The translations under genes and the position numbers were made by a program. This document shows, piece by piece, positions 1-9,520 of a stretch of DNA of 64,000 nt (positions within the stretch are counted from its first letter, which is position 1; each line of letters opens with the position of its first letter). The DNA comes from Bin87 sp965220055 (GTDB lineage Bacteria > Chloroflexota > Dehalococcoidia > Lucifugimonadales > UBA3495). The DNA lies in contig CBDCPE010000004.1 of the NCBI GenBank assembly GCA_965220055.1, forward strand, positions 3,348,001 through 3,412,000, read 5' to 3'. The notes under the pieces were generated by a model that had not been told where the DNA came from, ran no database searches, and saw only the letters and a list, made by a program, of their open reading frames with translations.

Positions 1-441
1 CCGCCTCAAGCTCCTCATCATCGACGAGTTGGGCTTCGTGCCCCTGTCCCACACCGGGGCGGAACTGCTCTTCGAGGTCTTCAGCCAGCGCTACGAACGG
101 GGATCTATCCTGGTGACCACCAACCTGCCCTTCGACGAGTGGACCGATATCTTCGGGTCGGAACGGCTCACCGGCGCGCTGCTGGACCGCCTCACCCACC
201 ACGTGCACATCCTGGAGATGAACGGCGACAGCTACCGCCTCAGGGGCAGCCGCCGGGAGGCTGCGGCGGGTGTGGCGTCGCCGGACCGGTCAGCCGCCGG
301 TTAGCGCCCCACCGGTGTGAAAACCGGACCGCCGTCAATGCGGGGGGCCCCACCCACCACCCCGGCCAAGGCCGTCAGGCACCGCCCAGGTGGTCCGGCA
401 TTACGCCGCCCAAGTGGTACGGTTTTCCTCCGCCCTTGACA
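1..441 (+). mobile_element. IS21-family element, 3' end only
   Basis: This is the right-hand end of an IS21-type element that enters from outside the window. It contains the tail of istB (ends at 304) and then about 137 bp of terminal sequence. In that terminal sequence related motifs recur (around 390-400 and 410-420), as is usual for the multiple-repeat ends of IS21 elements. The likely outer boundary is the TTGACA at 436-441. It differs clearly from the complete IS21 at 44.9-47.5 kb, so at least two IS21 lineages are present. Confidence 0.65.
2..304 (+). CDS. istB: IstB-type transposition ATPase, C-terminal part
   Basis: This is the C-terminal roughly 100 residues of an IS21-family helper ATPase, which activates the IstA transposase. 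The reading frame is open to the window edge. Visible are the Walker B strand LLIIDELGFVPL, the sensor strand ILVTTNLPFDEW and the arginine-rich DRLTHH segment typical of IstB/DnaC-like AAA+ proteins. The start and Walker A motif lie outside the window. It differs strongly from the IstB at 45.0-45.8 kb. Confidence 0.85.
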   Translation, partial: RLKLLIIDELGFVPLSHTGAELLFEVFSQRYERGSILVTTNLPFDEWTDIFGSERLTGALLDRLTHHVHILEMNGDSYRLRGSRREAAAGVASPDRSAAG

Positions 442-506
442 GCCCGCGATCCGAAACACCCAAAATCGGCTATCCGATCTGCCTGAAAAATCGCCATAGA
501 GGGTAC

Positions 507-590
507 AAATACGCGCTGTGACAGCGATTTAAGCCCTTGGACGACTTCACAGTCATCCAAGGCTCAAAACCAGCCTGGGAGCGCGTATTT
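507..590. repeat. Nested palindromic element
   Basis: An 11-bp perfect inverted repeat (AAATACGCGCT at 507-517, its complement at 580-590) encloses a second palindrome at about 536-563 whose arms (ccttggacgac and gtcatccaagg) differ at one position. No coding frame is supported. It could be a small mobile palindrome or a structured RNA. It stops 10 bp before the next palindromic element. Function unknown. Confidence 0.5.
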
Positions 591-600
591 ACCATTCCCC

Positions 601-743
601 TAGTATTACAACGACGCATTTTTTGCAGGATACCGGATGCGTTGCCTTTCCCTTCGTAGATGTGCATCCTCAGACTATTGCGGCGACCCTTGCGGTCAGC
701 AGCGTTCCCGAAGCGGTGACTCAAGCCGTCGTTGTAATACTAG
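601..743. mobile_element. MITE-like element with 17-bp terminal inverted repeats
   Basis: CTAGTATTACAACGACG at 600-616 is repeated exactly as its reverse complement at 728-744, bounding about 143 bp without a convincing gene. The ends begin with TA, matching the TA duplication of IS630/Tc1-mariner elements. The first bases (CTAGTATT) match the right end of the IS630 element at 33.1 kb. I infer a non-autonomous IS630-type MITE. Confidence 0.6.
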
Positions 744-849
744 GGCCTGGGCGAACCCACCCCAAGGGAAGCCATCGCCCTCCCCCTATCCCGCCATGTA
801 TGCGCGCTCTTTTTGTTGCCCGGAATTACCGTGGACAGGAGGCCGGTTT

Positions 850-2115
850 CTATTCGTGCAATATGAGGCCGTCACGCTGGATCACCCAATCACGCCAATT
901 GTTGGCGAACCCGCCTCTGAGCTTGGCCAGAAGTACACGTCCCTCGGCGTGGATTTCCGATCTCTCAACGTCGATGTAGTCTGACCATAGGGCATCGTAA
1001 AGGACCGAGCCTTCCTCCTTGATGATCCTGCGCAGCAGTCCCACGTTCTCTTCTGCAGAGGCGTCGTCGGCATGGACCAGCACGAGGGCCATATAGTGCC
1101 CGTTCTCATCCTTGCCTGCGCCGGTGGCAAACGCCTCGTAGGGACGCAGCCAGGGGCCCCCCGCCGCGGTATAGTTAGCCGCGTCCCAGACCTCGACGTC
1201 ATCGCTCAAGAGCATGGTGTAGGCCCCCAGCCGGGACATCCCGCCTGCCAGAAGCCGGAACTCCTCCACGTCCGCCAGGGAGGCGCCCTCATTCAGGCCA
1301 GCGTCTATCAATGCCTCCATGCCGGAGGTGCCAAGGGTGCGGAATACGTACTCGTCCAGGACTGCGATACGCCCCCCTCTGCCAATCTCGTCGAAGGCCG
1401 GGGGCGCGAACCTCAATTGCGGATTATCGGCGTAATCCTCGCCCCAGCTATAGTAGGAGACGCCCCCGTACTCCTCTCGGCTGGGCGGTTCGCACTCGGA
1501 GCAGGACTCCAGGGCCTTGTCGGTAGCCTGGGGGTCGAACCGGCCCCGGACTACGTCCAGTGTGGCGGGGAACGCAAAGGCTACAATGCTCTGGTCCATG
1601 CTCCGCACGTCGAAGGCAAGATGTTGGAGATTCTCAGCCGTAATGTTCCTGTGTTGGTTGAACGGGCCGAAGAATGAAATGGCCCCAAACCCCCTGACCG
1701 GAGGATCGTCAGCCTCCCCCCCGAATCCTGTTGGAGGAGGCCGCTCGTAGAATTCCGTCAGCGCATCCTCGTCGTCCCCCGGCCCAGGCAGGGGGATGTC
1801 GAACATCTGGCGGACCAGGGCGTAATCGTTGATGTAGACCTCCCGCCGCAGTTCGGGCGTGTCGGGAATGGTTCCCAGCAGCCCTTCATAAGCTGTGTCA
1901 GCCAGAGTGGCGGCGGGAGCACCCATTGGGGTGTCCGCCGGGGCTGGGGCGACGGCAGGCGTCGGGGTGACAGTGGGACTCGGAGCGGTACCAGCTGACC
2001 GCGTAGGCGCGTCAGCTCCGGAGGGCTGCCCATCGGAAGACTGGAAGAGTGAGCATCCGGCCAAGAGTGCGGCGAGCATCACGACAGCGACCGGACTGAT
2101 GACGGACCTCGGCAT
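850..2115 (-). CDS. Lipoprotein of unknown function
   Basis: This 421-aa protein has a clear lipoprotein signal: a short basic start, a hydrophobic stretch and the lipobox LLAGC near residue 21. A Pro/Thr/Ala-rich linker follows to about residue 60, so the mature protein is probably anchored outside the membrane. The rest looks globular (strands such as SIVAFAFPAT, a Cys pair near SCSEC) but I recognise no family. The start is supported by a strong AGGAAAGGAG ribosome site 5 bases upstream. It lies in the same orientation as the secreted protein gene that follows at 2185-4512, about 70 bp away. Confidence 0.85.
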   Translation of the reverse strand: MPRSVISPVAVVMLAALLAGCSLFQSSDGQPSGADAPTRSAGTAPSPTVTPTPAVAPAPADTPMGAPAATLADTAYEGLLGTIPDTPELRREVYINDYALVRQMFDIPLPGPGDDEDALTEFYERPPPTGFGGEADDPPVRGFGAISFFGPFNQHRNITAENLQHLAFDVRSMDQSIVAFAFPATLDVVRGRFDPQATDKALESCSECEPPSREEYGGVSYYSWGEDYADNPQLRFAPPAFDEIGRGGRIAVLDEYVFRTLGTSGMEALIDAGLNEGASLADVEEFRLLAGGMSRLGAYTMLLSDDVEVWDAANYTAAGGPWLRPYEAFATGAGKDENGHYMALVLVHADDASAEENVGLLRRIIKEEGSVLYDALWSDYIDVERSEIHAEGRVLLAKLRGGFANNWRDWVIQRDGLILHE

Positions 2116-2184
2116 TTCCGCTCCTTTCCTGTGTGGGACGCTCTACATGTTCAGCCGGTAAGCGGCATGGCAGTCCGCGACCTC

Positions 2185-4512
2185 TTACTGGACGGTCGCG
2201 GTGTCCTCCCCGATGAGCAGGCCGGTGGTCTCGCTATCGCCCCCGCACCTGATACGGAAAGGTATCGTATCCCCGGCTGTTAACGACGTGTTGGTACCAG
2301 TGCCTAGGTATGTTCTTGCAGCAGGATCCTTATCTGCTGCGGATATTTCGTGCCAGCTCAAAAACCCGCCAGTATTTATTTGCTGATAGACCTTGTAACC
2401 TTCGGAGCACACGCCGTAGTGGAGGCTGCCATCGCCGAGAGGGTAGGCGGCGTCAGTCCAGCTGACGGCAACCCTGTCGTTGCTGCCCTCGACAGTTATC
2501 CTGGCCCTGACGATGCCCCGGTCCATGGTGGCCGGGAAGGCGTAGGACGCCACCTCGCTGCCGTCGCTGAACACCGCCCAGACGCGGTACAACACCAAAG
2601 AGGAGGCCGGCACGGTCGTGTCTATCCAGGGTTCTATGGTGCTGGCCCGAACCGCTGGCCGGTCGTCGCCTTTCAGGTCGGCGTGGGTAAGCTCGGTCGC
2701 GCCGCCTGGCGCGGAGCGCTCTATCTTGTAGCCGGTCAGGCCCTGGATGTCGCTGCCGGCGACCCAATTCACCGTCACCTCGTCCTCGTCGGCGTCATAG
2801 AGTGCGTACCTAACGCTGGGCTGCCGGTTGCTGGTGGGGGAGCGCAGCTCGTCACCGTCCCGGATGGTGACTATCGCCCCCTGCGTGGTCGCACTCGCCG
2901 GGGCGGATGACGATTTCCTCAAGGTTATGGAAATTTGTTCGTCATCTTCAGGCATATTGTCGTCCAAGATCCTGAAGCGCGCTACGTACTTGATAGCCTG
3001 GTAGAACCCGCTGTCACTGTCGCTGTCATAGTAAGCAAAGAAATCGGCAGGGCTGAACGTTACCGTAGCGGTAAACGGAATGTAGTCGGTCCAGGCTAGC
3101 GCCGATACCGGGGAGGTTTGCGCAGTCAGGGTTAAAGACCCTTGCGGTTCGGCGTAGGAGTCCGTCCTGACCCTGACGGCTACGATGACCCCTCCCTGAG
3201 GCTCGTAAACCGTCCCGGTGACTAAGACTTTGGCCTCCAGGGCTGGCGCGGTCTGCTGCTGCGCCGAATCCGGCGGCTCGTCCTCCTCTTCTTCCGGCTC
3301 CGCCACGCTGAAGCTCGCCCTCGCCGAGGCCAGCTCCGCTCCGTCGGGCGTCGATATGCTCACTTCGAGGGTGTAGTCGCCCGCTGGACAGTCGGCGGAT
3401 ATGGTCCCGGTGTGGGTCTCCGGGTCCGCGTCCACCTGGTACATATAACGGTCCACGCCCAGGCCGTCGCCCTCGCAGGCGTCGGCGTCCACCACATCGG
3501 CTCGGAAGATGTAGTCGGTGGTGTCGGCGTCGGCGTCCGGGGCCAGAAACCCGAAGATCAAGGTCAGAACACCCCCGGCGCCCTGCTCGGTGGCAGGAAT
3601 GGCCAGGCCGATGCTGGGCCCGAGTATCGAGAACTCGGCGCTGGTCGAGGCCACCACGCCATCGGCCTCGGTGGCGATGCTGGCCTCGATGGTGTAGTCG
3701 CCGATGGGGCAGCCGGCGGCGATGGTCCCGCTGCGGGTCTCCGGGTCCTCGTCCACCTGGTACATGTAGCGGTCGATGCCCAGGCCGTCGCCCTCGCAGG
3801 CGTCGGCGTCCACCACGTCGGCCCGGAAGACGTAGTCGGTGGTGTCCCGGTCGGAGTCGGCCTTCAGAGCGCCGAAGAGCATGGTGACGCTGATTTCGGT
3901 GTTCCATGGCGCGAAGCCGGACGGGGAGAGGGCCAGGGCCGCCGACGGGTCAAGGTCTTCCTGGTCCGGCGTGGGCTCAGGAGTGGGTTCGGGAGTAGGC
4001 TCCGGCGTGGATTCGGGCGTGGGTTCCGGCGTGGGCTCAGGTGCCGGTGCGGCCACCGTAAAGCTCGCGCTGGCCGAGGCCAACTCCACGTTGTCAGCAG
4101 AGGAGATGCTGGCCCGCAGGGTGTAGTCGCCGGCTGGACAGTCGGCGGATATGGTCCCCGTGCGGGTCTCCGGGTCCTCGTCCACCTGGTGGATGTAGCG
4201 GTCCACGCCCAGGCCGTAGCCCCCGGCCTGGTCCTCGCACCCGTCGGCGTCCCCGTCCTCCGAGCCCTTCACGTCGGCCCGGAAGACGTAATCCTTGGTT
4301 GCGGTGTCGGCGTCGGACTCCAGGCCGCTGAAGCTCATGGTGACGGCGATGGTCGCGCCCTCCTCCACGGTGTTGGAGGAGAGGCTGACCGCCACCGACG
4401 GCGACGACTGGGCCTGGGCCTGGGTCGCGTAGGGCAACGGCACGCCGGAGAGAACGACGAGCGCGAACGCTCCCAGGGCGGCAAGAACGGCAAAGGGCAG
4501 TTGGCGTTTCAC
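2185..4512 (-). CDS. Secreted repeat protein with Calx-beta/FN3-like C-terminal half
   Basis: This 775-aa exported protein has a signal peptide (residues 1 to about 35, ending near AQAQ). Three homologous domains of roughly 80-100 residues follow, each carrying DYVFRADV, a DxCEGDGLG-type loop, DRYMYQVD and a DPETxxGTI turn. Between the first and second is a PEPTPEPT linker. A Calx-beta-like segment follows (around 470-560, with LDDNMPEDDEQISITL), then two fibronectin-III-like domains to the end. The repeats are conserved in DNA too, suggesting recent internal duplication. The start is a GTG with GAGG 8 bases upstream. The acidic, Asp-rich repeats suggest calcium-dependent folding and a cell-surface or adhesive role; that is inference. 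Confidence 0.85.
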   Translation of the reverse strand: MKRQLPFAVLAALGAFALVVLSGVPLPYATQAQAQSSPSVAVSLSSNTVEEGATIAVTMSFSGLESDADTATKDYVFRADVKGSEDGDADGCEDQAGGYGLGVDRYIHQVDEDPETRTGTISADCPAGDYTLRASISSADNVELASASASFTVAAPAPEPTPEPTPESTPEPTPEPTPEPTPDQEDLDPSAALALSPSGFAPWNTEISVTMLFGALKADSDRDTTDYVFRADVVDADACEGDGLGIDRYMYQVDEDPETRSGTIAAGCPIGDYTIEASIATEADGVVASTSAEFSILGPSIGLAIPATEQGAGGVLTLIFGFLAPDADADTTDYIFRADVVDADACEGDGLGVDRYMYQVDADPETHTGTISADCPAGDYTLEVSISTPDGAELASARASFSVAEPEEEEDEPPDSAQQQTAPALEAKVLVTGTVYEPQGGVIVAVRVRTDSYAEPQGSLTLTAQTSPVSALAWTDYIPFTATVTFSPADFFAYYDSDSDSGFYQAIKYVARFRILDDNMPEDDEQISITLRKSSSAPASATTQGAIVTIRDGDELRSPTSNRQPSVRYALYDADEDEVTVNWVAGSDIQGLTGYKIERSAPGGATELTHADLKGDDRPAVRASTIEPWIDTTVPASSLVLYRVWAVFSDGSEVASYAFPATMDRGIVRARITVEGSNDRVAVSWTDAAYPLGDGSLHYGVCSEGYKVYQQINTGGFLSWHEISAADKDPAARTYLGTGTNTSLTAGDTIPFRIRCGGDSETTGLLIGEDTATVQ

Positions 4513-5038
4513 GGTGCTAACCTCACTTCAGGCAGTTCAAAGGCTGGATGGCGGGCAGGGACGTGGCCCGGAAGGCAAAGGGAGACCGCCCGGTCTGCCG
4601 TACGCGTTCAGGAACGGGAACTCCGAGCAAGCGGAACTACGGGGGAAGTAGACGGTGCGAAGGAAGGGGACAGCCGGGGCTGGGGGACTATCCGGTGACG
4701 ATATTCGTCTGGGGGGAGTAGAAGGATTGCGTTCGTCGAGGCGCGTCCTCACGGCGGCGGATACCGCCGGTGCGCTCTTCGACGCTACTGCAACTTGTAT
4801 CCTATGCGGAAGGCAGACCACTACAACCCCTCTAACGGGCAACATAGGCCAGGCGCTCCGGGCAGGTGACATCGGACGGCGCTCCAGCCCTGTACAGTCT
4901 AGACGATGCGTGTGAGATAGGTGTGATTATTAACCCCAATATCCGTGACGTATTGTGAGGGTTTGGTCAATCCGGTACAATTGGTACTTGTGACACCGGC
5001 GGGCCCAGGGCGTCCGCAGTCCGGGTCAGGGAGGGCAG
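4513..5038. other. Divergent intergenic region
   Basis: These 526 bp separate the minus-strand secreted protein gene from the plus-strand kinase gene, so they should hold both promoters. No coding frame is convincing. An AT-richer stretch at 4915-4985 is the most likely promoter zone for the kinase gene. No operator repeat was recognised. Confidence 0.5.
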
Positions 5039-7429
5039 ATGCAGGAAGCCGACGAGCACCGGCGGGAGATGGCGGCGCTGCGGGAGCGGCTGACCCGGTT
5101 GAGCGAGGCCAGCCTGCGGGTCAGCGAGAGCCTGGACCCGGACACGGTGCTGCAGGAGGTCATGGACAGCGCCCGGTCGCTGACCGGCGCCCGGTTCGGC
5201 GGGATTATGGCCTTCGACGAATCGGGGCAACTGCTGGAGTTCATCACCTCCGGTATGCCTCCCGAAGAGCAGCAGCGGATGCTGGACCTGCCGGAGGGTC
5301 CGGCGCTCTACGAGTACTTCAGCTCGATTCAGGGATCTCTGAGATTCGGGGACGTCGCCAGCCAGATGCGGTCTTTGGGCTTTCCCGACCTGCCGATCCG
5401 GACCCTGCTGGGAGCGCCGATGCGGCACCGGGGCGAGCACGTGGGCAATCTCTACGTGGCCGAGAAGGAAGGGGGCCGGGAGTTCAGCCGGGAAGACGAG
5501 GAGACGCTGGTGATGTTCGCCTCCCAGGCGGCGCTGGTGGTGGTCAACGCCCGCCGGCACCGGGAGGAACAGCGGGCCCGGGCCGACCTGGAGGCGCTGG
5601 TCAACACCTCGCCGGTGGGCGTCCTGGTGTTCGACGCCGCCACCGGGGCCTTGGCGTCGCTGAACCGGGAGGCGCGAAGGATCGTCAACGACCTGCAGAC
5701 GCCGGGCCGCCCCCTGGAGCAGCTCCTGGGCGTACTGACCTTCCGGCGGGCCGACGGGCGGGAGATTTCCCTGGCGGAGTTCCCCCTGGCCCAGGCGCTG
5801 CGCGCCGGGGAGACGGTGCGCGCCGAGGAGATCGTCATCCAGATCCCCGACGGGCGGAGCGTCACCACCCTGGTCAACGCCACGCCGATCCACTCGGAGG
5901 AGGGCCGGGTCGAGTCGGTGGTGGTGACCCTGCAGGACCTGACGCCCCTGGAGGACCTGGAGCGGCTGCGGGCCGAGTTCCTGGGCATGGTCAGCCACGA
6001 GCTGCAAACGCCGCTGGCCTCCATACGGGGCTCGGCGGCCACCCTGCTGGACGACGAGGCCGACCTGGACCCCGCCGAGATGCGCCAGTTCCACCGGATC
6101 ATCCAACGGGAGGCCAGCCGGATGCGGGCCCTGATCAGCGACCTGCTGGACGTGGCGCGCATCGAGACGGGCACGCTGCCGGTGGCTCCGGGACCGGCGG
6201 AGCTGGCCGCCCTGGTGGACGAGGCCAGGAACGCCTTCCTGAGCGCCGGGGGCGGGAACCGGCTCCGCATCGAGCTGGCGCCGGACCTGCCCTGGGTCCT
6301 GGCGGACCGGCGGCGCATCGTCCAGGTCCTGGGCAACCTCCTGGCCAACGCCGCCGCGCACTCGCCGGAGTCGTCCGCCATCCGGGTGATCGCCGCGCGG
6401 GAGGACATTCACGTCGCAGTCTCCGTCATAGACGAGGGCCGGGGCGTGGCGGCGGAGCGCCTGCCCCACCTGTTCCGGAAGTTCTCCCGCAGCGAAGGCG
6501 AGGACCAGGGGCGCGGTCTGGGGGGTTCGGGGCTGGGCCTGGCCATCTGCAAGGGGATCGTGGAGGCTCACGGGGGCCGCATCTGGGCCGAGAGCGACGG
6601 AGAGGGCCTGGGGGCGCGGTTCACCTTCACCATTCCGGTGGTGCTGGAGGCCGGGACCGGCGCGGCCCCCGCCCGGCGCTCCGGCCGCCGCCAGGGGCCG
6701 GAGCATGAGCAGCAGCGCATTCTCGTCGTGGACGACGACCCCCAGGCGCTCCGGCAGGTCCGCGACGCCCTCGCCAAGTTGGGCTACGCGCCGGTAGTGA
6801 CCGCCGACCCGGAGGAGGTGTACCGCCTCATCGAGGCGGAGCAGCCCCACCTGGTGCTGTTGGACCTGATGCTGCCGGGGACCGACGGGATCGAGCTGAT
6901 GCAGGGCATTTTCGAAATTGCCGACCTGCCGGTCATCTTCCTGTCGGTGTACGGCCAGGACGAGGTCATCGCCCGGGCCTTCGACACCGGGGCCGCCGAT
7001 TACGTGGTCAAGCCCTTCTCGCCCACGGAGCTGGCGGCGCGGATCCGGGCGGCCCTGCGCCGGCGGGAGGCCGCCGCCCGGCCCGAACCCACGGGACCCT
7101 ATGTGCTGGGCGAGTTGACCATCGACTACGCCGGACGCCGGGTGAGCCTTGCCGGCCGTCCGGTCCGGTTGACCGCCATCGAGCACCAGCTGCTGGTCGA
7201 GCTTTCGGTCCACGCCGGTCTGGTGCTGACCCACGAGCATCTGCTGCGACGGGTCTGGGGCCTGGGCAGCTCCGGCGACTCGCGGCCGGTGCGCACCGCC
7301 GTAAAGAACCTCCGCCGCAAGCTGGGCGACGACGCGAGCAGCCCCACCTACATCTTCACCGAGCTCCGCGTCGGCTACCGCATGGCGACGGGGGAGACGC
7401 CGGAAGGGGAGGAGCCGGAGATGGCATGA
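5039..7429 (+). CDS. GAF-PAS sensor histidine kinase fused to an OmpR-type response regulator
   Basis: This single 796-aa protein carries a whole two-component pathway. In order: a coiled coil (1-35), GAF domain (about 45-185), PAS-like domain (about 190-300), HisKA with the phospho-accepting His near residue 320 in MVSHELQTPLASIRG, HATPase_c with N-box (LLANAAAHSP) and G-boxes (GSGLGLAICKGIVEAHGG), a receiver domain from about 560 (DDD acidic pocket, phospho-Asp near 610 in LLDLMLPG, KPFSP lysine), and a C-terminal winged helix (685-790) of the OmpR/PhoB type. No membrane segment is visible, so it is predicted cytosolic, sensing through GAF/PAS. It probably binds DNA directly when phosphorylated. 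ATG preceded by GGGAGG. No target gene can be assigned. Confidence 0.93.
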   Translation: MQEADEHRREMAALRERLTRLSEASLRVSESLDPDTVLQEVMDSARSLTGARFGGIMAFDESGQLLEFITSGMPPEEQQRMLDLPEGPALYEYFSSIQGSLRFGDVASQMRSLGFPDLPIRTLLGAPMRHRGEHVGNLYVAEKEGGREFSREDEETLVMFASQAALVVVNARRHREEQRARADLEALVNTSPVGVLVFDAATGALASLNREARRIVNDLQTPGRPLEQLLGVLTFRRADGREISLAEFPLAQALRAGETVRAEEIVIQIPDGRSVTTLVNATPIHSEEGRVESVVVTLQDLTPLEDLERLRAEFLGMVSHELQTPLASIRGSAATLLDDEADLDPAEMRQFHRIIQREASRMRALISDLLDVARIETGTLPVAPGPAELAALVDEARNAFLSAGGGNRLRIELAPDLPWVLADRRRIVQVLGNLLANAAAHSPESSAIRVIAAREDIHVAVSVIDEGRGVAAERLPHLFRKFSRSEGEDQGRGLGGSGLGLAICKGIVEAHGGRIWAESDGEGLGARFTFTIPVVLEAGTGAAPARRSGRRQGPEHEQQRILVVDDDPQALRQVRDALAKLGYAPVVTADPEEVYRLIEAEQPHLVLLDLMLPGTDGIELMQGIFEIADLPVIFLSVYGQDEVIARAFDTGAADYVVKPFSPTELAARIRAALRRREAAARPEPTGPYVLGELTIDYAGRRVSLAGRPVRLTAIEHQLLVELSVHAGLVLTHEHLLRRVWGLGSSGDSRPVRTAVKNLRRKLGDDASSPTYIFTELRVGYRMATGETPEGEEPEMA

Positions 7430-7505
7430 CCGCGGCCGACCCGCTTCCAGGTGCCGGCCAAGCCGCCTTCGGGCATCCCGGCCTGGCGGCTGCCTCCACA
7501 AACCG

Positions 7506-7534
7506 GAAGCCCCCGCTGTGTCAGCGGGGGCTTC
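7506..7534 (+). terminator. Intrinsic terminator after the kinase-regulator gene
   Basis: A perfect 12-bp stem (GAAGCCCCCGCT / AGCGGGGGCTTC) with a 5-base loop lies 77 bp after the stop codon. There is no long T run, so termination may be partial or bidirectional. Confidence 0.65.
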
Positions 7535-7658
7535 TGCGGAACTCCATCCGCCGCCGGGGTGGCTGGCCGACCGTTTCACGGCGGCTTTCGCCGCCGGGCC
7601 TATGGCTGCTTACAATGCCAATTTGAAGGTAATGGCGAAAGTTCTTGATTTTATACAG

Positions 7659-8125
7659 TTAGGTGGCCCAGGCGCAGCGGTACAGCCGGTAGTTGCGCAC
7701 GTCGTCCGCTGGGTCGGGGGCCGTCCAGTTGAGTTCCATCGTTCCTGCGGACCCGCGGTACCGGCCGGTCAGCTCCGTGGGTTGTCCCGGCACGCCGACG
7801 GCGACCGCTGCGGCCGTCAGCCTGGCTACGTCCGAGAAGTAGGTCCGCGCGTCATCGTAGTGGGCCTGCACCCGGTAGGTGTAGTTGACGCCCGGCCGCA
7901 GGGTGGTGTCCCGGTAGGAGGTTTGGGTGGCGTCAATGGTGAACTGTCGCCGGCAACCTTCCCGGCCGCAGGGCGTATCGCTGCGCAGCAGCGTGTAGGA
8001 GCGCGCGTCGCCGGCGACGGCGTGCCACGCCACCACCGCCGTGGAGCCTTCCTGCCCCACGGTGGGCGTGTCCGGCTTGATGGGGATGAAGCCCAGGGCG
8101 TCCCGCTCCGGCAGTGGGCTTCCTT
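7659..8125 (-). pseudogene. C-terminal remnant of an FN3-domain protein
   Basis: About 150 residues of fibronectin-III-type sequence are readable on the minus strand (VVAWHAVAGDARSYTLLRSD, then YTYRVQAHYDD and ELNWTAPDPADDVRNYRLYR), ending at a natural stop at 7659. The upstream part is cut by transposase sequence at about 8130, so the N-terminus and export signal are gone. The domain type resembles the end of the 775-aa secreted protein at 2.2-4.5 kb. I treat it as a gene truncated by mobile DNA. Confidence 0.6.
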
Positions 8126-8130
8126 GGGAG

Positions 8131-8468
8131 CGGTGGCCCGGGTCAGCTACCGACGGAACGCTGGTACCAGTTCCCCAGAGGATACCCGTTACTACATTTG
8201 CAGCTATCCGGCGGACGCGACAACACTGCTGACAGCGGCGCGAAGCCACTGGGGCATCGAGAACAGCCTGCATTGGGTGTTGGACATGGCCTTCGACGAG
8301 GATCACAGCCGGGTGAGGACGGGTCATGCCGACCAGAATCTGGCGGTGATGCGACACCTGGCGCTGAACCTCCTCAAGCAGGAACGCACCGCCAAGGTCG
8401 GTATCAAAGCCAAACGCAAAAAGGCAGGTTGGGACTTCGATTACCTCCTCAAAGTCCTATCCCTTTGA
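8131..8468 (+). pseudogene. ISAs1-family transposase, C-terminal remnant
   Basis: The last 110 or so residues of an ISAs1-family DDE transposase are intact to the stop codon: RYYICSYPADA, the HWGIENSLHWVLDMAFDEDH signature and the IKAKRKKAGW tail. The N-terminal two thirds are missing. The element end (GCGATTGCCCTG just after the stop) shares its terminal sequence with the MITE at 43.4 kb. It lies between the FN3 remnant and the ISNCY-like transposase and probably broke one or both. Confidence 0.85.
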
Positions 8469-8479
8469 AATGCGATTGC

Positions 8480-9316
8480 CCTGCTTGATCGATGGTTTCG
8501 GCCCTAGCCAGGCGGAGTTCGGTTACCAGCCGGTCCTGGAAGGTTCCGGCGGCCCGTTCCACACGGCCTTTCGCTTGCGGCGACCGGGCGAAGATCTGCT
8601 GGATGCCCCGTTCCACCATGGCGCGGCTGAAGTGGGTAGCCTCCACCGGCGGCTGGATGTGTCTGGGCTTGCCGGAAAACTTGAACACGACGCGGCGGTC
8701 GCCGTAGAGGGCAACGGGTCGTCCCCAGCGTTCGATCAGGCCCTGCATCAGGTCGAAGTAGCCACGGGTGTCCTCCTCGGGACTAAACACGGCGTTGACC
8801 ACAGCGCTGGTGGCGTCGTCCACCGCCAGTAGCAGGGTGAATTGGGGACCGTCATCGCCCAGCCACCGGTGGAAACTGCCGTCGATCTGCACCAGCATCC
8901 CAGCCTGGGGCATCCGTTGCCTTCGCACCCGGTGCTTGGGCGGACGCCGGTGGCGCGGGCTGGGGATGCCTGCCTTGGTCAGGATACGGCGCACGGTGGG
9001 CCGGCTCAGGTCGATGTCCTCCCGGTCCCTGAGCAACTCGGTGAGAGTGGTTGGCGCCGGCGTAGGTGGTGCTGGCCAGCTGCACCACCGCGTTGGCCTC
9101 GTCGTCAGCAACGGCATTGCGTGGTTTATGGCCACGGTTCCCGTGGGCAAGTGCGGTGGCGCCTTCCCTCCGATAGGCCGCCAGAAGTCGCCAGGCATGG
9201 CGTTCACTCACCCCCAGGATCTCGGCGGCCTGGGCTACCGGTAGCTGGTGTTCGAGTACTGAGTTGAGCACGTGGAGTCTCGTCTGTTCTAGCTGGTTCA
9301 ATGTCACGCCCTTCAT
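8480..9316 (-). pseudogene. ISNCY/IS1202-like transposase, frameshifted and truncated
   Basis: The N-terminal helix-turn-helix (LPVAQAAEILGVSERHAWRL) is in one frame and the integrase-like core in another (LVQIDGSFHRWLGDDGPQFT, then LLLAVDDATSAVVNAVFSPE), with the switch near 9050. The core shows the first catalytic Asp (IDGS) and the second (ALYGDRR). The C-terminus stops where the ISAs1 remnant begins at about 8480. It would be inactive. Family assignment rests on the HRWL..DGP and FSxEEDT features and is moderately sure. Confidence 0.75.
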
Positions 9317-9404
9317 GGGACTGACATTTTCCCTGACCAGTTAGCTACTGACCGAATCGTAGACCATCGACATATCGTGGCCTAAAGACCCCGAACAGTG
9401 ACAT

Positions 9405-9510
9405 CCAGGGCCATGTTTGCCACACCTCCCCACAACTCGATCTTACGGTCAGCGTAGCATTTGTAGGCCTTTCGCTAATACAACTTACAATACTGATTTG
9501 AACCAGTACT
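9405..9510 (-). mobile_element. IS630-family 5' end, remnant
   Basis: This stretch is clearly related to 32985-33085, the start-codon side and right terminus of the IS630 element at 31.9-33.1 kb. Shared features are the CAT of the start codon, the CACCTCCCC block and the end AATACTGATTTGA..CAGTACTAG. The transposase body is missing, so this is a solo end left by deletion. Confidence 0.65.
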
Positions 9511-9520
9511 AGTCGCTTGT

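Noticed and set aside
3412..4698. 428-codon plus-strand open frame
   Set aside because: Antisense shadow of the secreted repeat protein; low-complexity Gly/Val/Arg repeats only.
4967..7579. 870-codon minus-strand open frame
   Set aside because: It mirrors the kinase-regulator gene, is biased by high GC and has no domain signal.
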